Under the pieces are notes generated by a model. That model saw only the letters and a list, made by a program, of their open reading frames with translations, had not been told where the DNA came from and ran no database searches. Position numbers and translations under genes: made by a program. Shown here one piece after another: positions 27,599 through 36,280 of a stretch of 64,000 nt of DNA. The stretch lies in assembly GCF_944381005.1 (NCBI RefSeq), contig NZ_CALWJM010000011.1:1-64000 (forward strand), given 5' to 3'. Each line of letters starts with the position of its first letter. Position 1 is the stretch's first letter. Source of the DNA: an uncultured Butyricicoccus sp. Lineage in GTDB: Bacteria; Bacillota; Clostridia; Oscillospirales; Butyricicoccaceae.

Positions 27599-28858
27599 TT
27601 AGTCCACCAGTGCCGGATGGTCACAAATCTGCCACGGCAGACCCCACTGGTTCAGTGCATCCATATACGGGTCGGGGTCGAACTCCTCAACGGTGTATAC
27701 ACCCGGCTTGTTCCACTTGCCGGTCAGCAGCATCATAGCGCCAATCATAGCTGGTACACCGGTGGTGTAGGAGATGGCCTGCGAGCCAACTTCTGCATAA
27801 CATTCCTGATGGTCGCAAACGTTATAGATATAGGCGGTCTTTTGCTGACCGTCTTTTTTGCCGGTAAAGATACAGCCGATGTTGGTCTTGCCAACCGTGC
27901 GCGGGCCGAGGGTAGCCGGGTCGGGCAGCAGTGCTTTCAGGAACTGAATGGGCACAATCTGCTGGCCTTCAAACTCGATTGGCTCGGTAGACAGCATACC
28001 GACGTTTTCCAGACACTTCATGTGGGTCAGGTAGCTTTGACCGAAGGTCATAAAGAAGCGGATACGCTGTACACCCGGAATATTCTTGGCAAGCGATTCA
28101 ATTTCTTCGTGGTGCAGCAGATACATGTCCTTTTGCCCCACTTGGTCAAAGTTGTATTCGCGCTTGATGGACATAGCAGGGATTTCAACCCAGTGTCCAT
28201 TTTCCCAGTAGGAACCGGGGGCAGATACTTCGCGCAGATTGATTTCGGGGTTGAAATTGGTGGCAAACGGATAGCCGTGGTCACCGCCGTTGCAGTCCAG
28301 AATGTCAATGGTGTCAATCTGGTCAAACAGGTGCTTTTGTGCGTAAGCACAGTATGCCTGTGTCACACCGGGGTCAAAGCCCGAACCGAGCAGCGCGGTC
28401 AAGCCAGCCTTTTCAAACTTTTCCTTGTAAGCCCACTGGTAAGAGTAATCGAAGTAAGCCGAGAAACCCTGCTCTTTGCAGCGCTTTTCGTACTGTGCGC
28501 GCCATTCGGGGTCGTTGAGGTCTTCCGGTTCATAGTTTGCGGTGTCCATGTAGTTGACGCCACACGCAAGGCAGGCATCCATAATGGTCAAGTCCTGATA
28601 GGGCAGGGCGATGTTCATAACCAAATCGGGCTGTACTTCGCGGATGAGGGCAATCAGCTCGTCCACTTTATCGGCATCGACCTGACGGGTGGTGATTTTG
28701 GTTTTGGTGGTGCCTTCCAGCTTTTCCTTGAGCGCATCACACTTGGACTTGGTACGGCTGGCAATGCAGATTTCTTCAAACACGTCGCTGTTTTGGCAGC
28801 ACTTGTGGATGGCAACGGATGCAACACCGCCGCATCCAATGATTAAAACTTTGGACAT
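27599..28858 (-). CDS. Carboxy(nor)spermidine dehydrogenase (saccharopine-dehydrogenase family)
   Basis: This 419-aa NADPH-dependent enzyme resembles the bacterial Lys1-like family and starts with the Rossmann motif VLIIGCGGVASVAIHKC. In gut bacteria this family condenses putrescine (or diaminopropane) with aspartate beta-semialdehyde to carboxyspermidine (or carboxynorspermidine). The adjacent nspC gene makes this role, rather than lysine metabolism, nearly certain. AGGAGG precedes the start. Since the operon also makes putrescine through speA and speB, carboxyspermidine is the expected product. Confidence 0.92.
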   Translation of the reverse strand: MSKVLIIGCGGVASVAIHKCCQNSDVFEEICIASRTKSKCDALKEKLEGTTKTKITTRQVDADKVDELIALIREVQPDLVMNIALPYQDLTIMDACLACGVNYMDTANYEPEDLNDPEWRAQYEKRCKEQGFSAYFDYSYQWAYKEKFEKAGLTALLGSGFDPGVTQAYCAYAQKHLFDQIDTIDILDCNGGDHGYPFATNFNPEINLREVSAPGSYWENGHWVEIPAMSIKREYNFDQVGQKDMYLLHHEEIESLAKNIPGVQRIRFFMTFGQSYLTHMKCLENVGMLSTEPIEFEGQQIVPIQFLKALLPDPATLGPRTVGKTNIGCIFTGKKDGQQKTAYIYNVCDHQECYAEVGSQAISYTTGVPAMIGAMMLLTGKWNKPGVYTVEEFDPDPYMDALNQWGLPWQICDHPALVD

Positions 28859-28885
28859 GGTAAAAAACCTCCTTAGATGATACGA

Positions 28886-29743
28886 TTAAAAGTCAGGGAA
28901 TGCGAGCAGCATTTCGCGGATGGTCTTGCAAGCTACGGCAGTGGAAACGCCGCTGGGGTCGAGCGTGGGGGCAAGTTCGTTGACATCACAGGCGACAATG
29001 TTTAGCTCGCTGCAAACCTGTGTGACGGCAATGCGCAATGCCTCGAACGAGATGCCGCCTGCTTCCGGTGTGCCTGTGCCGGGGAAAATGGACGGGTCAA
29101 GCACGTCCAAATCGAGCGTAAAATAGACCGGCTTGCCTTGAAGCGCCTGCACGGTTTTGCCTAGACCCTCCAGATTAAACTTTTGGGTGGATACATGATC
29201 TTTGCCCCATTGGAATTCTGCACGCTCGCCTGAGCGAATCCCAAACTGGAAAATGCGGTCATCACCGACCAATTCCCAGCAACGGCGCAGTACACAGGCA
29301 TGAGACAGCGGTGCGCCTAGATAATCGTCGCGCAGGTCGGCATGTGCGTCGAAATGGATGATGTGCAAGTCCGGATAGCGCTTTGCAACCGCGCGCATAG
29401 CGCCCAATGTGACCAGATGTTCACCGCCAACCAGAAACGGCCGTTTACCGGCTTGCAGGATTTCGTCGGTTTGCGCTTCAATATCGGCAAGCGCCTGTTC
29501 TGCGCTGCCGAAGCACAACTCTAAATCACCAATATCCAGTACATGTGCGTCCTCTAAATCGCGGTCTTGATAGGGGCTGTACGTCTCAATCCCAAAGGAT
29601 TCGTGCCGGATAGCCGGGGGGCCGAAGCGTGTGCCCGGACGGAAAGAAGTGGTTGAGTCAAAGGGCGCACCAAATAAAATCGTGTGTGCCTGTTCAACAG
29701 GGCGGTCACAGCCCAAAAAGGTTTCAATCTTCGCATTCAACAT
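28886..29743 (-). CDS. speB: Agmatinase
   Basis: This 285-aa ureohydrolase should convert agmatine to putrescine and urea using a Mn2+ pair. The metal ligands are in GGEHLVTLG, IHFDAHADLRDDY and the late DLDVLDPSIFPGTGTPE motif. The start at 29743 lies inside the last codons of speE (20-nt overlap) and uses the GGAGGAC sequence within speE as ribosome site. Translation is therefore coupled. An aminopropylagmatine ureohydrolase role is possible in principle but not distinguishable by sequence alone. Confidence 0.92.
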   Translation of the reverse strand: MLNAKIETFLGCDRPVEQAHTILFGAPFDSTTSFRPGTRFGPPAIRHESFGIETYSPYQDRDLEDAHVLDIGDLELCFGSAEQALADIEAQTDEILQAGKRPFLVGGEHLVTLGAMRAVAKRYPDLHIIHFDAHADLRDDYLGAPLSHACVLRRCWELVGDDRIFQFGIRSGERAEFQWGKDHVSTQKFNLEGLGKTVQALQGKPVYFTLDLDVLDPSIFPGTGTPEAGGISFEALRIAVTQVCSELNIVACDVNELAPTLDPSGVSTAVACKTIREMLLAFPDF

Positions 29744-30587
29744 GTTTGAGTAAGTCCTCCACATAGGCGGGAATATAAAATGCACCTTTGTGCAGCGTAG
29801 TGGTGTAGTATCTGCAGGCGAGACCGCGGGCATTCCAGCGCGCCTCGTCCAGATGCTTTAAGGGATGATATTGCTTGGAAGCAAAGCCGAACAGCCAATG
29901 CCCAGAAGGGTAGGTGGGGATATGTGCCTGATAGACGCGGCTGATGGGGAATGATTCGACAATGCGTTTGTGTGCGCGCTGGCAGGCGGTTGCATCTTCT
30001 TGATAGAAGGGGCTTTCGTGTTGGTTGACCATAATGCCATCGTCGCGCAGCGCCTTATAGCAGTTGCCGTAAAACTCACGGGTAAACAATCCCTCACCCG
30101 GCCCGAACGGGTCAGTGGAATCGACAATGATGAGGTCATAGGCGTTTTCGCGGCGGCGGATAAATTTCAGGCCGTCTTCATAATGGATGGATACGCGCGG
30201 GTCGTCCAGCCAGTTTCCAGCAGTCTTGGGCAGGAACTGGCGGCACACCGAAACCACTTCGGGGTCAATTTCCACCATATCAATATGTTCGATATCGGAA
30301 TAACGGGTCAGTTCTCGAATGACACCGCCATCCCCAGCACCGATGACCAGTACATTCTGTACATGGGGATGTACTGCCATGGGCACATGCACAATCATTT
30401 CGTGATAGATAAATTCATCCTTTTCGGTCAGCATCATATAGCCGTCAAGCGTCAGAAAACGACCAAATTCGGGCGATTCAAACACGTCAATGCGCTGAAA
30501 TTCACTTTGTCCGGAGTAAAGCTGGCGGTCAACGCGGATAGACAGCTTGACGTTGGGTGTGTGGTGTTCGGAAAACCATAAATCCAT
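29724..30587 (-). CDS. speE: Spermidine synthase
   Basis: This 287-aa aminopropyltransferase transfers the aminopropyl group from decarboxylated SAM to putrescine. Family features are the N-terminal beta-domain (LWFSEHHTPNVKLSIRV), the dcSAM-binding VLVIGAGDGGVIREL, MVEIDPEVV, and the catalytic DSTDPFGPGEGLF loop. It lies 6 bp after speA. Ribosome binding uses GGGAGG inside the end of speA. With speD it gives the classical SAM-dependent route to spermidine. Confidence 0.94.
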   Translation of the reverse strand: MDLWFSEHHTPNVKLSIRVDRQLYSGQSEFQRIDVFESPEFGRFLTLDGYMMLTEKDEFIYHEMIVHVPMAVHPHVQNVLVIGAGDGGVIRELTRYSDIEHIDMVEIDPEVVSVCRQFLPKTAGNWLDDPRVSIHYEDGLKFIRRRENAYDLIIVDSTDPFGPGEGLFTREFYGNCYKALRDDGIMVNQHESPFYQEDATACQRAHKRIVESFPISRVYQAHIPTYPSGHWLFGFASKQYHPLKHLDEARWNARGLACRYYTTTLHKGAFYIPAYVEDLLKHVECED

Positions 30588-30593
30588 GAAAAA

Positions 30594-32051
30594 TCAATAC
30601 CTCCCTTTGAGTACGTTCAGGCGTGTGATATCGGCATCTTCCGGCCCGGTCATAGAGCAGCCCTTTTCCTTTGCGTACACGATATAGTCAAGAATTTCAC
30701 GGGTGATACGTTCACCGGGCGCGAGGATGGGAATACCGGGCGGATAACACATGACAAATTCCGAGCAGATACGCCCATCGGTTTCCATCAGGGGCAAGGA
30801 TTCCTTTTCGGCATAGAACGCATCCTGCGGGGATACGGCGACATCGGGTTCAATGTATTCCTGTTTCATCAGTCCGGATTCCGAACCGCCAAAGCGGCGG
30901 CGTACTTCGGACAGTGCGCTGACCAGTCGTTCAATCTCACGCGGCCGGTCACCGATGGACAGATAAGCCAAAATATTGCCGAGGTCACCAAATTCAATTT
31001 GAATGTCGTATTCATCGCGCAGCAAGTCATAGACTTCAATGCCAGCAAGCCCTACTTGCAAGGTGTTAACGGACAGCTTGGTAGGGTCAAAGTCAAAAAT
31101 GCTGTCCCCATTGCACAGTTCACGTGAGAACGCATAATACCCGCCAATGGCGTTGATTTCGGTGCGGGCATATTCGGCCAGTTGGGTCACGCGCGCGAAT
31201 GCTTCCCGGCCGCGCAAAGCCAGATTTCGGCGGGAAATATCCAGACTAGATAGTAAAAGGTAAGAGCCGCTGGTGGTTTGGGTTAGGTTGATGATTTGGC
31301 GTACATGTCCCTCGCTCATGGCGGGGCCGCACAGAAGAAGGGAAGATTGGGTTAAGCTGCCGCCCGATTTGTGCATGGACACGGCAGCCATGTCGGCACC
31401 GGCAGCCATCGCGGAGACGGGAAGATTTTCTCCAAAATAGAAGTGTGTACCGTGGGCTTCGTCTGCCAGACACAACATGCCGTGCGCATGTGCCAGTTGC
31501 ACAATGCGCCGCAAATCCGAGCAAATACCATAGTAGGTGGGGTTGTTGACCAGAATGGCCTTTGCGTCCGGGTTGTCTTTGATGGCTTTTTCGACGGCCG
31601 AGACACTCATGCCGAGCGGGATGCCCAGACGGTCATCACAGGCGGGGTCGATGTAGACCGGAACTGCGCCGCACAGCACCATTGCGCCCATCACACTGCG
31701 GTGTACATTGCGGGGCAAAATGATTTTTTCGCCGCGCCCTGCAACCGACAGTACCATGCTTTGCACGGCTGAGGTCGTGCCGCCGACCATCAAAAACGCA
31801 TGTGCCGCGCCGAATGCCTGCGCCGCCAGTTCCTCGGCTTCTTTGATAACCGAAACCGGATGACACAGGTTGTCCAGTGGCTTCATGGAGTTGACATCCA
31901 TGCGCACACATTGTTCGCCCAAAAGGGCGGTTAATTCGGGATTGCCGCGCCCACGCTTGTGGCCGGGCACATCGAACGGTACGACGCGCATCTTGTGAAA
32001 CGCCTCAAGCGCCTCATAGATGGGGGCGCGTTCTTGAGAGAGCAAATTCAT
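30594..32051 (-). CDS. speA: Arginine decarboxylase, fold-type I PLP
   Basis: This 485-aa protein belongs to the Orn/Lys/Arg decarboxylase fold-type I family in its short Gram-positive form (YaaO/SpeA-like). It has the FDVPGHKRGRGNPEL start, the MVGGTTSAVQSM phosphate-site region, ADEAHGTHF with the PLP aspartate, and the PLP lysine in SMHKSGGSLTQSS. Its position between speD and speE/speB argues for arginine decarboxylation to agmatine rather than lysine decarboxylation. The ATG at 32051 is preceded by an AGGTG site, 13 bp after the speD stop. Confidence 0.9.
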   Translation of the reverse strand: MNLLSQERAPIYEALEAFHKMRVVPFDVPGHKRGRGNPELTALLGEQCVRMDVNSMKPLDNLCHPVSVIKEAEELAAQAFGAAHAFLMVGGTTSAVQSMVLSVAGRGEKIILPRNVHRSVMGAMVLCGAVPVYIDPACDDRLGIPLGMSVSAVEKAIKDNPDAKAILVNNPTYYGICSDLRRIVQLAHAHGMLCLADEAHGTHFYFGENLPVSAMAAGADMAAVSMHKSGGSLTQSSLLLCGPAMSEGHVRQIINLTQTTSGSYLLLSSLDISRRNLALRGREAFARVTQLAEYARTEINAIGGYYAFSRELCNGDSIFDFDPTKLSVNTLQVGLAGIEVYDLLRDEYDIQIEFGDLGNILAYLSIGDRPREIERLVSALSEVRRRFGGSESGLMKQEYIEPDVAVSPQDAFYAEKESLPLMETDGRICSEFVMCYPPGIPILAPGERITREILDYIVYAKEKGCSMTGPEDADITRLNVLKGRY

Positions 32052-32064
32052 AGCGCACCTCGCT

Positions 32065-32817
32065 TTAGTAGACATTGCGGCCGCTGAAAATTTCAATCAT
32101 TTCGCGGCGGATATTATTCATAATTTCCAGTCGAGTCATCGGCGGAAGCTCGTAAACATCGGTCTTGAACAGGTAGTTTTGCAAGTCGATGTCCTTGAGC
32201 ATCATCTTTGTGTGGAATAGATTGGCACTATATACATTGACATCCACTGCATCATAGCGCAGCAGGGTATTGCGGGCGATATAGTCCTGTATGGAAGAAA
32301 TCGAGTGGTCTAAAAACAGTTTATGCCCATTTAAGTCACGAGTAAAGCCGCGTACCCGATAGTCCATGGTGATGATATCCGAATCGAACGAGCCAATGAG
32401 ATAATCCAAGGTGGAGAGCGGGGTGATTTCGCCGCAGGTGGCAACATCAATATCCACGCGGAAGGTGGCAAGGCAGGTTTCGGGATGATATTCGGGGTAA
32501 GTGTGAACGGTGACGTGACTTTTATCCAGATGTGCCAGTTGGGTTTGACCGGGTACTGGGCGTTCGGCAATCAGGATAGTGACCGAAGCGCCTTGTGGTT
32601 CATAGTCCTGTTTGGCGATGTTGAGTACGGTCGCGCCAATCATATCGGTGAGCGTGGTCAAAATCGAAGTCAAGCGTTCGGAGTTATATTGTTCATCAAT
32701 ATATGCGATGTAGTCCTGCTGTTCGCGTTCGGTTTTGGCGTAACAGACATCATAAATATTGAAACTGAGTGATTTTGTCAGGTTATTGAACCCATAAAGT
32801 TTTAATTTTTCACTCAT
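32065..32817 (-). CDS. speD: S-adenosylmethionine decarboxylase proenzyme
   Basis: This 250-aa proenzyme is cleaved autocatalytically to give a pyruvoyl enzyme that makes decarboxylated SAM. The cleavage site is in [14 protein letters not shown], between Lys and Ser, as in the E. coli-type enzyme rather than the short Bacillus type. The length and the [26 protein letters not shown] end also match the E. coli class. AAAGGAGC precedes the ATG at 32817; the open frame to 32877 runs into the leader terminator. It is the first gene of the polyamine operon and is placed directly behind an intrinsic terminator. Confidence 0.94.
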   Translation of the reverse strand: MSEKLKLYGFNNLTKSLSFNIYDVCYAKTEREQQDYIAYIDEQYNSERLTSILTTLTDMIGATVLNIAKQDYEPQGASVTILIAERPVPGQTQLAHLDKSHVTVHTYPEYHPETCLATFRVDIDVATCGEITPLSTLDYLIGSFDSDIITMDYRVRGFTRDLNGHKLFLDHSISSIQDYIARNTLLRYDAVDVNVYSANLFHTKMMLKDIDLQNYLFKTDVYELPPMTRLEIMNNIRREMIEIFSGRNVY

Positions 32818-32846
32818 TGCGCGGCCGCTCCTTTTATATGAAAAAT

Positions 32847-32882
32847 AAAAAAACAAGCAGTATGCGCGGCGGCACACTGCTT
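32847..32882 (-). terminator. Leader terminator before speD (putative attenuator)
   Basis: On the minus strand an 11-bp stem (with one G-U pair) around the loop CGCCGC is followed by seven T at 32847-32853, 29 bp before the speD start. No complete gene lies between the promoter and this terminator, so it is expected to be regulated by read-through. Confidence 0.8.
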
Positions 32883-33229
32883 GTAAAGTAATCAGACGGA
32901 ACGAGCGGGCAGGCAGCCAGATAAGACGGCGAAAGACCCTTGCGCCCCATGTGATAAATGGTTCTGTCCAGAGCGTTTATATAGCAAATACTTACTTTTC
33001 CTACGCTTATTGACCGTTTTACAAGTTGTGTATGCGCGGCGGCATACCGGTTATAAAGTAACCAACTTAACTTATAAAATTGAGCTTTGAACTCAATCAA
33101 TAATGGCGGCCTGTGCCGCCCATCGGCAGTTGACCCGGCTGTCCGTATGGCCTAAACCCATCCAGTGAATGGGTGGTCAGTAGAAATATTTGCATGGATA
33201 CAGAAAATCCAATATCACATGACACTTTC
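32883..33229 (-). promoter_or_regulatory. Structured 5' leader of polyamine operon with repeated hairpin
   Basis: The untranslated minus-strand leader holds several predicted hairpins: ACCCAT/ATGGGT, GGCGGC/GCCGCC, ATTGAG/CTCAAT and GTATGC-CGCCGC-GCATAC (33030-33047). The last one, with its flanks, is repeated about 170 bp later as the terminator hairpin. The identical loop and nearly identical arms allow the two copies to pair with each other. This layout suggests a riboswitch or attenuator sensing a polyamine, SAM or arginine. I do not recognise a known riboswitch class or a T-box sequence in it. Confidence 0.55.
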
Positions 33230-33259
33230 AGTATACGGTATGGACAAAGGCTTTGTCAA
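33230..33259 (-). promoter_or_regulatory. Promoter of polyamine operon
   Basis: On the minus strand a perfect TTGACA (complement of 33254-33259) and TATACT (complement of 33230-33235) are 18 bp apart. Transcription would begin near 33223, giving a leader of about 400 nt. Confidence 0.75.
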
Positions 33260-33323
33260 GAATAAATCTGATAGTTCGACAAATTGTGTAGGTGCATTTG
33301 GGCAAAGAAAACGGGGGCAGGCG

Positions 33324-33352
33324 TTGACGTGGCGCGCGCATCATTCTATAAT
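33324..33352 (+). promoter_or_regulatory. Promoter of sugar kinase / HAD operon
   Basis: TTGACG (33324-33329) and TATAAT (33347-33352) are 17 bp apart, 80 bp before the start codon. Confidence 0.75.
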
Positions 33353-33431
33353 AAACTGACAGAGGAAGATTCGTTTGTACATAAGGCGACGAGTCAAATG
33401 AAAGAGCGCAAAAGAAAATGGAGGAATCCGA

Positions 33432-34403
33432 ATGTTTGATGTGACGGCACTGGGGGAAGTATTGATTGATTTTACAGCCTATGGCGAAAATCCGCAGACG
33501 GGAATGGCGTTGTTCGAGCGCAATCCGGGCGGTGCGCCGGCCAATGTTGTGGCAGCGGTCAGCCGACTGGGCGGTAAAACGGCATTTATCGGCAAAGTGG
33601 GACAAGATATGCACGGGGCGTTCCTGAAAGAAACGTTGGAGCAAATCGGGATTGATACCCGTGGATTGTGTGTCGATGCCTCGGCGTTTACCACTTTGGC
33701 ATTTGTTTCGCTTGATTCGACCGGTGAGCGTGTCTTTTCGTTTGCGCGCAAGCCGGGTGCAGATACCTGCCTTCGCGCCGAGGATGTGCCCGAAGAATTG
33801 TTGTCCGATAGCCGGATTTTACATTTTGGTTCGCTGTCCATGACCGATGAGCCAGCGTGCAACGCAACACGGTATGCGGTGGAGCAGGCCAAAAAGCAGG
33901 GCGCGATTATCTCGTATGACCCGAATGACCGCCCCTTATTGTGGGATAGCCGCGAGCGGGCGCAAAATGTCATGCGTTCGGTACTGCCACTGGTCGATGT
34001 GCTCAAGATTTCGGATGAAGAAACCCTGTTGATGTCGGGCGAAGCTGACCCCGAAGCGGCTTCAAATCGGTTGCTGGAACAGGGAATTGGCTGTGTTGTT
34101 GTCACACTGGGCGCGAAAGGCGCGTTGGTGCGTACAGCAGCCCAGCCGGATAAAGTGCAAATCGTTCCGGGCTTCCGCTCACAGGTGGCAGATACAACCG
34201 GTGCAGGTGATTCGTTCTGGGGCGGCTTCCTTTACCAGATTGCACAGAGTGGCAAGCATCCGTCGCAGCTGCCAAGTGAAGAAGCGGCAGAATTTGTGCG
34301 TTTTGGCAATGCAGTTGCTTCCTTGTGTGTCGAAAAACGCGGTGCAATCCCGGCTATGCCTACAATGGAACAAGTTCAGGCGCGTTTGGAGGGCAAAGCA
34401 TGA
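33432..34403 (+). CDS. PfkB-family carbohydrate kinase (fructokinase-like)
   Basis: This 323-aa kinase has the ribokinase/PfkB layout: GGAPANVVAAVSRLGG near the N-terminus (PfkB signature 1) and DTTGAGDSFWGGF near residue 255, where the Asp of GAGD is the catalytic base. The ALGEVLIDF start is usual for fructokinases. It likely phosphorylates fructose or a similar sugar with ATP in the cytoplasm. Its TGA overlaps the ATG of the HAD phosphatase gene, so they form an operon. TGGAGGAA precedes the start. Confidence 0.88.
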   Translation: MFDVTALGEVLIDFTAYGENPQTGMALFERNPGGAPANVVAAVSRLGGKTAFIGKVGQDMHGAFLKETLEQIGIDTRGLCVDASAFTTLAFVSLDSTGERVFSFARKPGADTCLRAEDVPEELLSDSRILHFGSLSMTDEPACNATRYAVEQAKKQGAIISYDPNDRPLLWDSRERAQNVMRSVLPLVDVLKISDEETLLMSGEADPEAASNRLLEQGIGCVVVTLGAKGALVRTAAQPDKVQIVPGFRSQVADTTGAGDSFWGGFLYQIAQSGKHPSQLPSEEAAEFVRFGNAVASLCVEKRGAIPAMPTMEQVQARLEGKA

Positions 34404-35239
34404 AACTCATTGCAGTCGATTTGGACGGTACATTATTAAACCATCAGAAGCAGGTTTTGGAAAACAGCCGAGCTTCTATTAACCGCTTATCGGCACAAGG
34501 CGTACATGTCGTGGTATCGAGTGGGCGTTGTTTTCCAGAGGTGCAGCGCTTTGTAAAGCATACGGCTTGTGATGACTTGGTGATTTGTGACGGCGGTGCG
34601 GCCATTATGAACCGTAAAAATGGGCAGGTACTGCGGCAATGGACGCTTGACCGAGATGCAGCGGTGCAGGCGGCAACGATTGGTGTGCAGCATGGTCTGG
34701 CAACCTTCGCTTATGTGAATCATAAACTTTGGATAAATACCGACGACTATCACAATACTTTTGGACATTTACCCGGATTTTTGGATAAAAATAGTTTGGA
34801 TGATGTGATGAAATTGGTGGATGACCTGCCTGCTGCGCTGGCGCGTGAAGGGAAGGATATCACAAAAGTCATGTGTTGGAGTCTGGACGCGGAACAAAAG
34901 CGTCAGGCGCGTGAACAAATTGCCAAGATTCCCAACATTGATTTTACCACGTCAGGCCCGGATAATTTTGAGGTTTTGACCGTAGGAGCCGGAAAAGGAA
35001 CTGCACTCAAGTGGCTGGCTGCACATTTGGAGATTCCGATGGAGCAGACGGCGGCCATTGGTGATGCGGAAAATGATATTGACATGTTTCGGGCAGCGCA
35101 ATATGGAATTGCAATGGGGAACGGGGCGGACTGTGCCAAGGCACACGCCGATTTTGTGACCGGAGACTGTGAGACAAACGGTATTGTGCGTGCATTTGAT
35201 TGGATTATGCAGCAAAATAAGACGAGCGGACTGGAATAA
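34400..35239 (+). CDS. Cof-type HAD hydrolase
   Basis: This 279-aa haloacid-dehalogenase phosphatase has motif I DLDGTLLN at residues 7-14 with the nucleophile Asp, a large C2-type cap domain as in Cof/YidA proteins, and the late GDAENDIDMF motif that binds Mg2+. Such enzymes hydrolyse sugar phosphates or similar small phosphates; the specific substrate is not evident. The start at 34400 overlaps the kinase stop by 4 nt, so kinase and phosphatase are co-translated. Confidence 0.9.
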   Translation: MKLIAVDLDGTLLNHQKQVLENSRASINRLSAQGVHVVVSSGRCFPEVQRFVKHTACDDLVICDGGAAIMNRKNGQVLRQWTLDRDAAVQAATIGVQHGLATFAYVNHKLWINTDDYHNTFGHLPGFLDKNSLDDVMKLVDDLPAALAREGKDITKVMCWSLDAEQKRQAREQIAKIPNIDFTTSGPDNFEVLTVGAGKGTALKWLAAHLEIPMEQTAAIGDAENDIDMFRAAQYGIAMGNGADCAKAHADFVTGDCETNGIVRAFDWIMQQNKTSGLE

Positions 35240-35251
35240 ACCAGCCCGCTC
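35224..35251 (+). terminator. Hairpin at end of kinase/HAD operon
   Basis: GAGCGG-CTGG pairs with CCAG-CCGCTC across the stop codon, with one internal mismatch. There is no clear T run, so termination is only suggested. Confidence 0.4.
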
Positions 35252-35274
35252 GCTTGCAGTTATCGGAAGATTTC

Positions 35275-35958
35275 TCAAAAAGGAGAAAGTGCTTGGTCAT
35301 CAGTGTCCGGTGAGTGGAAAAACATCAGACAGAAACCTATCAGTTGTAAACCCGCAGCAATCCAGATGGCTTTGGTGCCTATCCGTTGGCTGAGCACAGC
35401 GCCAAATGCCGCACCCAATGCAAAAATCGCAATGACAAAATAATAGTGCAGACTTTTGCGGCGCATTTCCGGGTCTTTGGTCACATGGTAGGCGCAGAGC
35501 AGCGAGGCAGCCGAGCGCATATTGCCGATGCACATGGTAGTAGCACAAGGCAGACCACGAAATTTGCGGAATGTATTGACCTGCATGGCACAGGCAAAAG
35601 ATAATAACACGTTTGCCCATATATTCCAGTCGGATGAAAACCATCCAACGACTATCAACAGCACGATTTCTGCCAACAATACGGTTTGCCGCCAGTGTAT
35701 GCGCAAGCTATGCTGATATTTACGCCGTATCCATTCGGCAAGATATACGCCGAACACAAAAGCAAGCAGCGGCATGAAATAATGGAAGGCTTTATCAAAA
35801 TGTCCGGTTGCGAGATTTTGGCCAAGCAACACAATGTTTCCTGTTTGCGCATTGGCAAACACCTGACCGCGGCAATTATAGGAATAGGCGTCTTGAAACC
35901 CACCGGCGAGCGTCAAAAAGACAGCGAGCAGCAGAGAATCAGACATTTGTTTTTTCAT
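35275..35958 (-). CDS. DUF1275 (YoaK-like) membrane protein
   Basis: This 227-aa integral membrane protein has about six helices and matches the DUF1275 family: LTLAGGFQDAYSY at the first helix, FANAQTGNIVLLG, and the MQVNTFRK...CIGNMRSAA segment. The family is widespread and its function is not established. The ATG at 35958 is chosen because AAGGATG lies upstream and the extra seven codons are unusual. It is convergent with the kinase/HAD operon. Confidence 0.85.
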   Translation of the reverse strand: MKKQMSDSLLLAVFLTLAGGFQDAYSYNCRGQVFANAQTGNIVLLGQNLATGHFDKAFHYFMPLLAFVFGVYLAEWIRRKYQHSLRIHWRQTVLLAEIVLLIVVGWFSSDWNIWANVLLSFACAMQVNTFRKFRGLPCATTMCIGNMRSAASLLCAYHVTKDPEMRRKSLHYYFVIAIFALGAAFGAVLSQRIGTKAIWIAAGLQLIGFCLMFFHSPDTDDQALSPF

Positions 35959-36280
35959 GGTGACATCGCATCCTTGCAAGAGTATCCGACCTTTATTATA
36001 CGCATCCTTGTATATAAGCGCAAGAGATAAAACCGGATATGAAATTTGCTGTATGAAAAATGGATGAAATGGAAAAACATAGAAAATGTATCAGTTTTTC
36101 CTCAAGAGCACTAAATATTGTGGATGTGCCAGACCACGTCAAGTGTCGGGTTGTCCCGAATTTTGATGATTTTGTACCGCATTTTCGTATGCTTTGACGC
36201 TTTCAAGCGAAAGAGAAAATGCTTACAATAGAAAACAGTCAAATTTGTGTTGGACTGTTGGGAAGGAGCGTATAAAACCA
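35959..36280. other. Intergenic region before nrdJ
   Basis: This gap lies between divergent genes. The best plus-strand promoter candidate is TTTCAA with TACAAT 17 bp apart (about 36206-36234), which is weak at -35. I see no cobalamin-riboswitch core and no clear NrdR box. AAGGAG at 36263 is the ribosome site for nrdJ. Confidence 0.4.

Noticed and set aside
32847..33259. T-box or SAM riboswitch upstream of speD
   Set aside because: I find no TGGnACCGCG T-box sequence and no SAM-I core; the element is left unassigned.
35959..36280. Cobalamin riboswitch upstream of the B12-dependent reductase
   Set aside because: No B12-box-like sequence or room for the full aptamer next to a terminator is seen.
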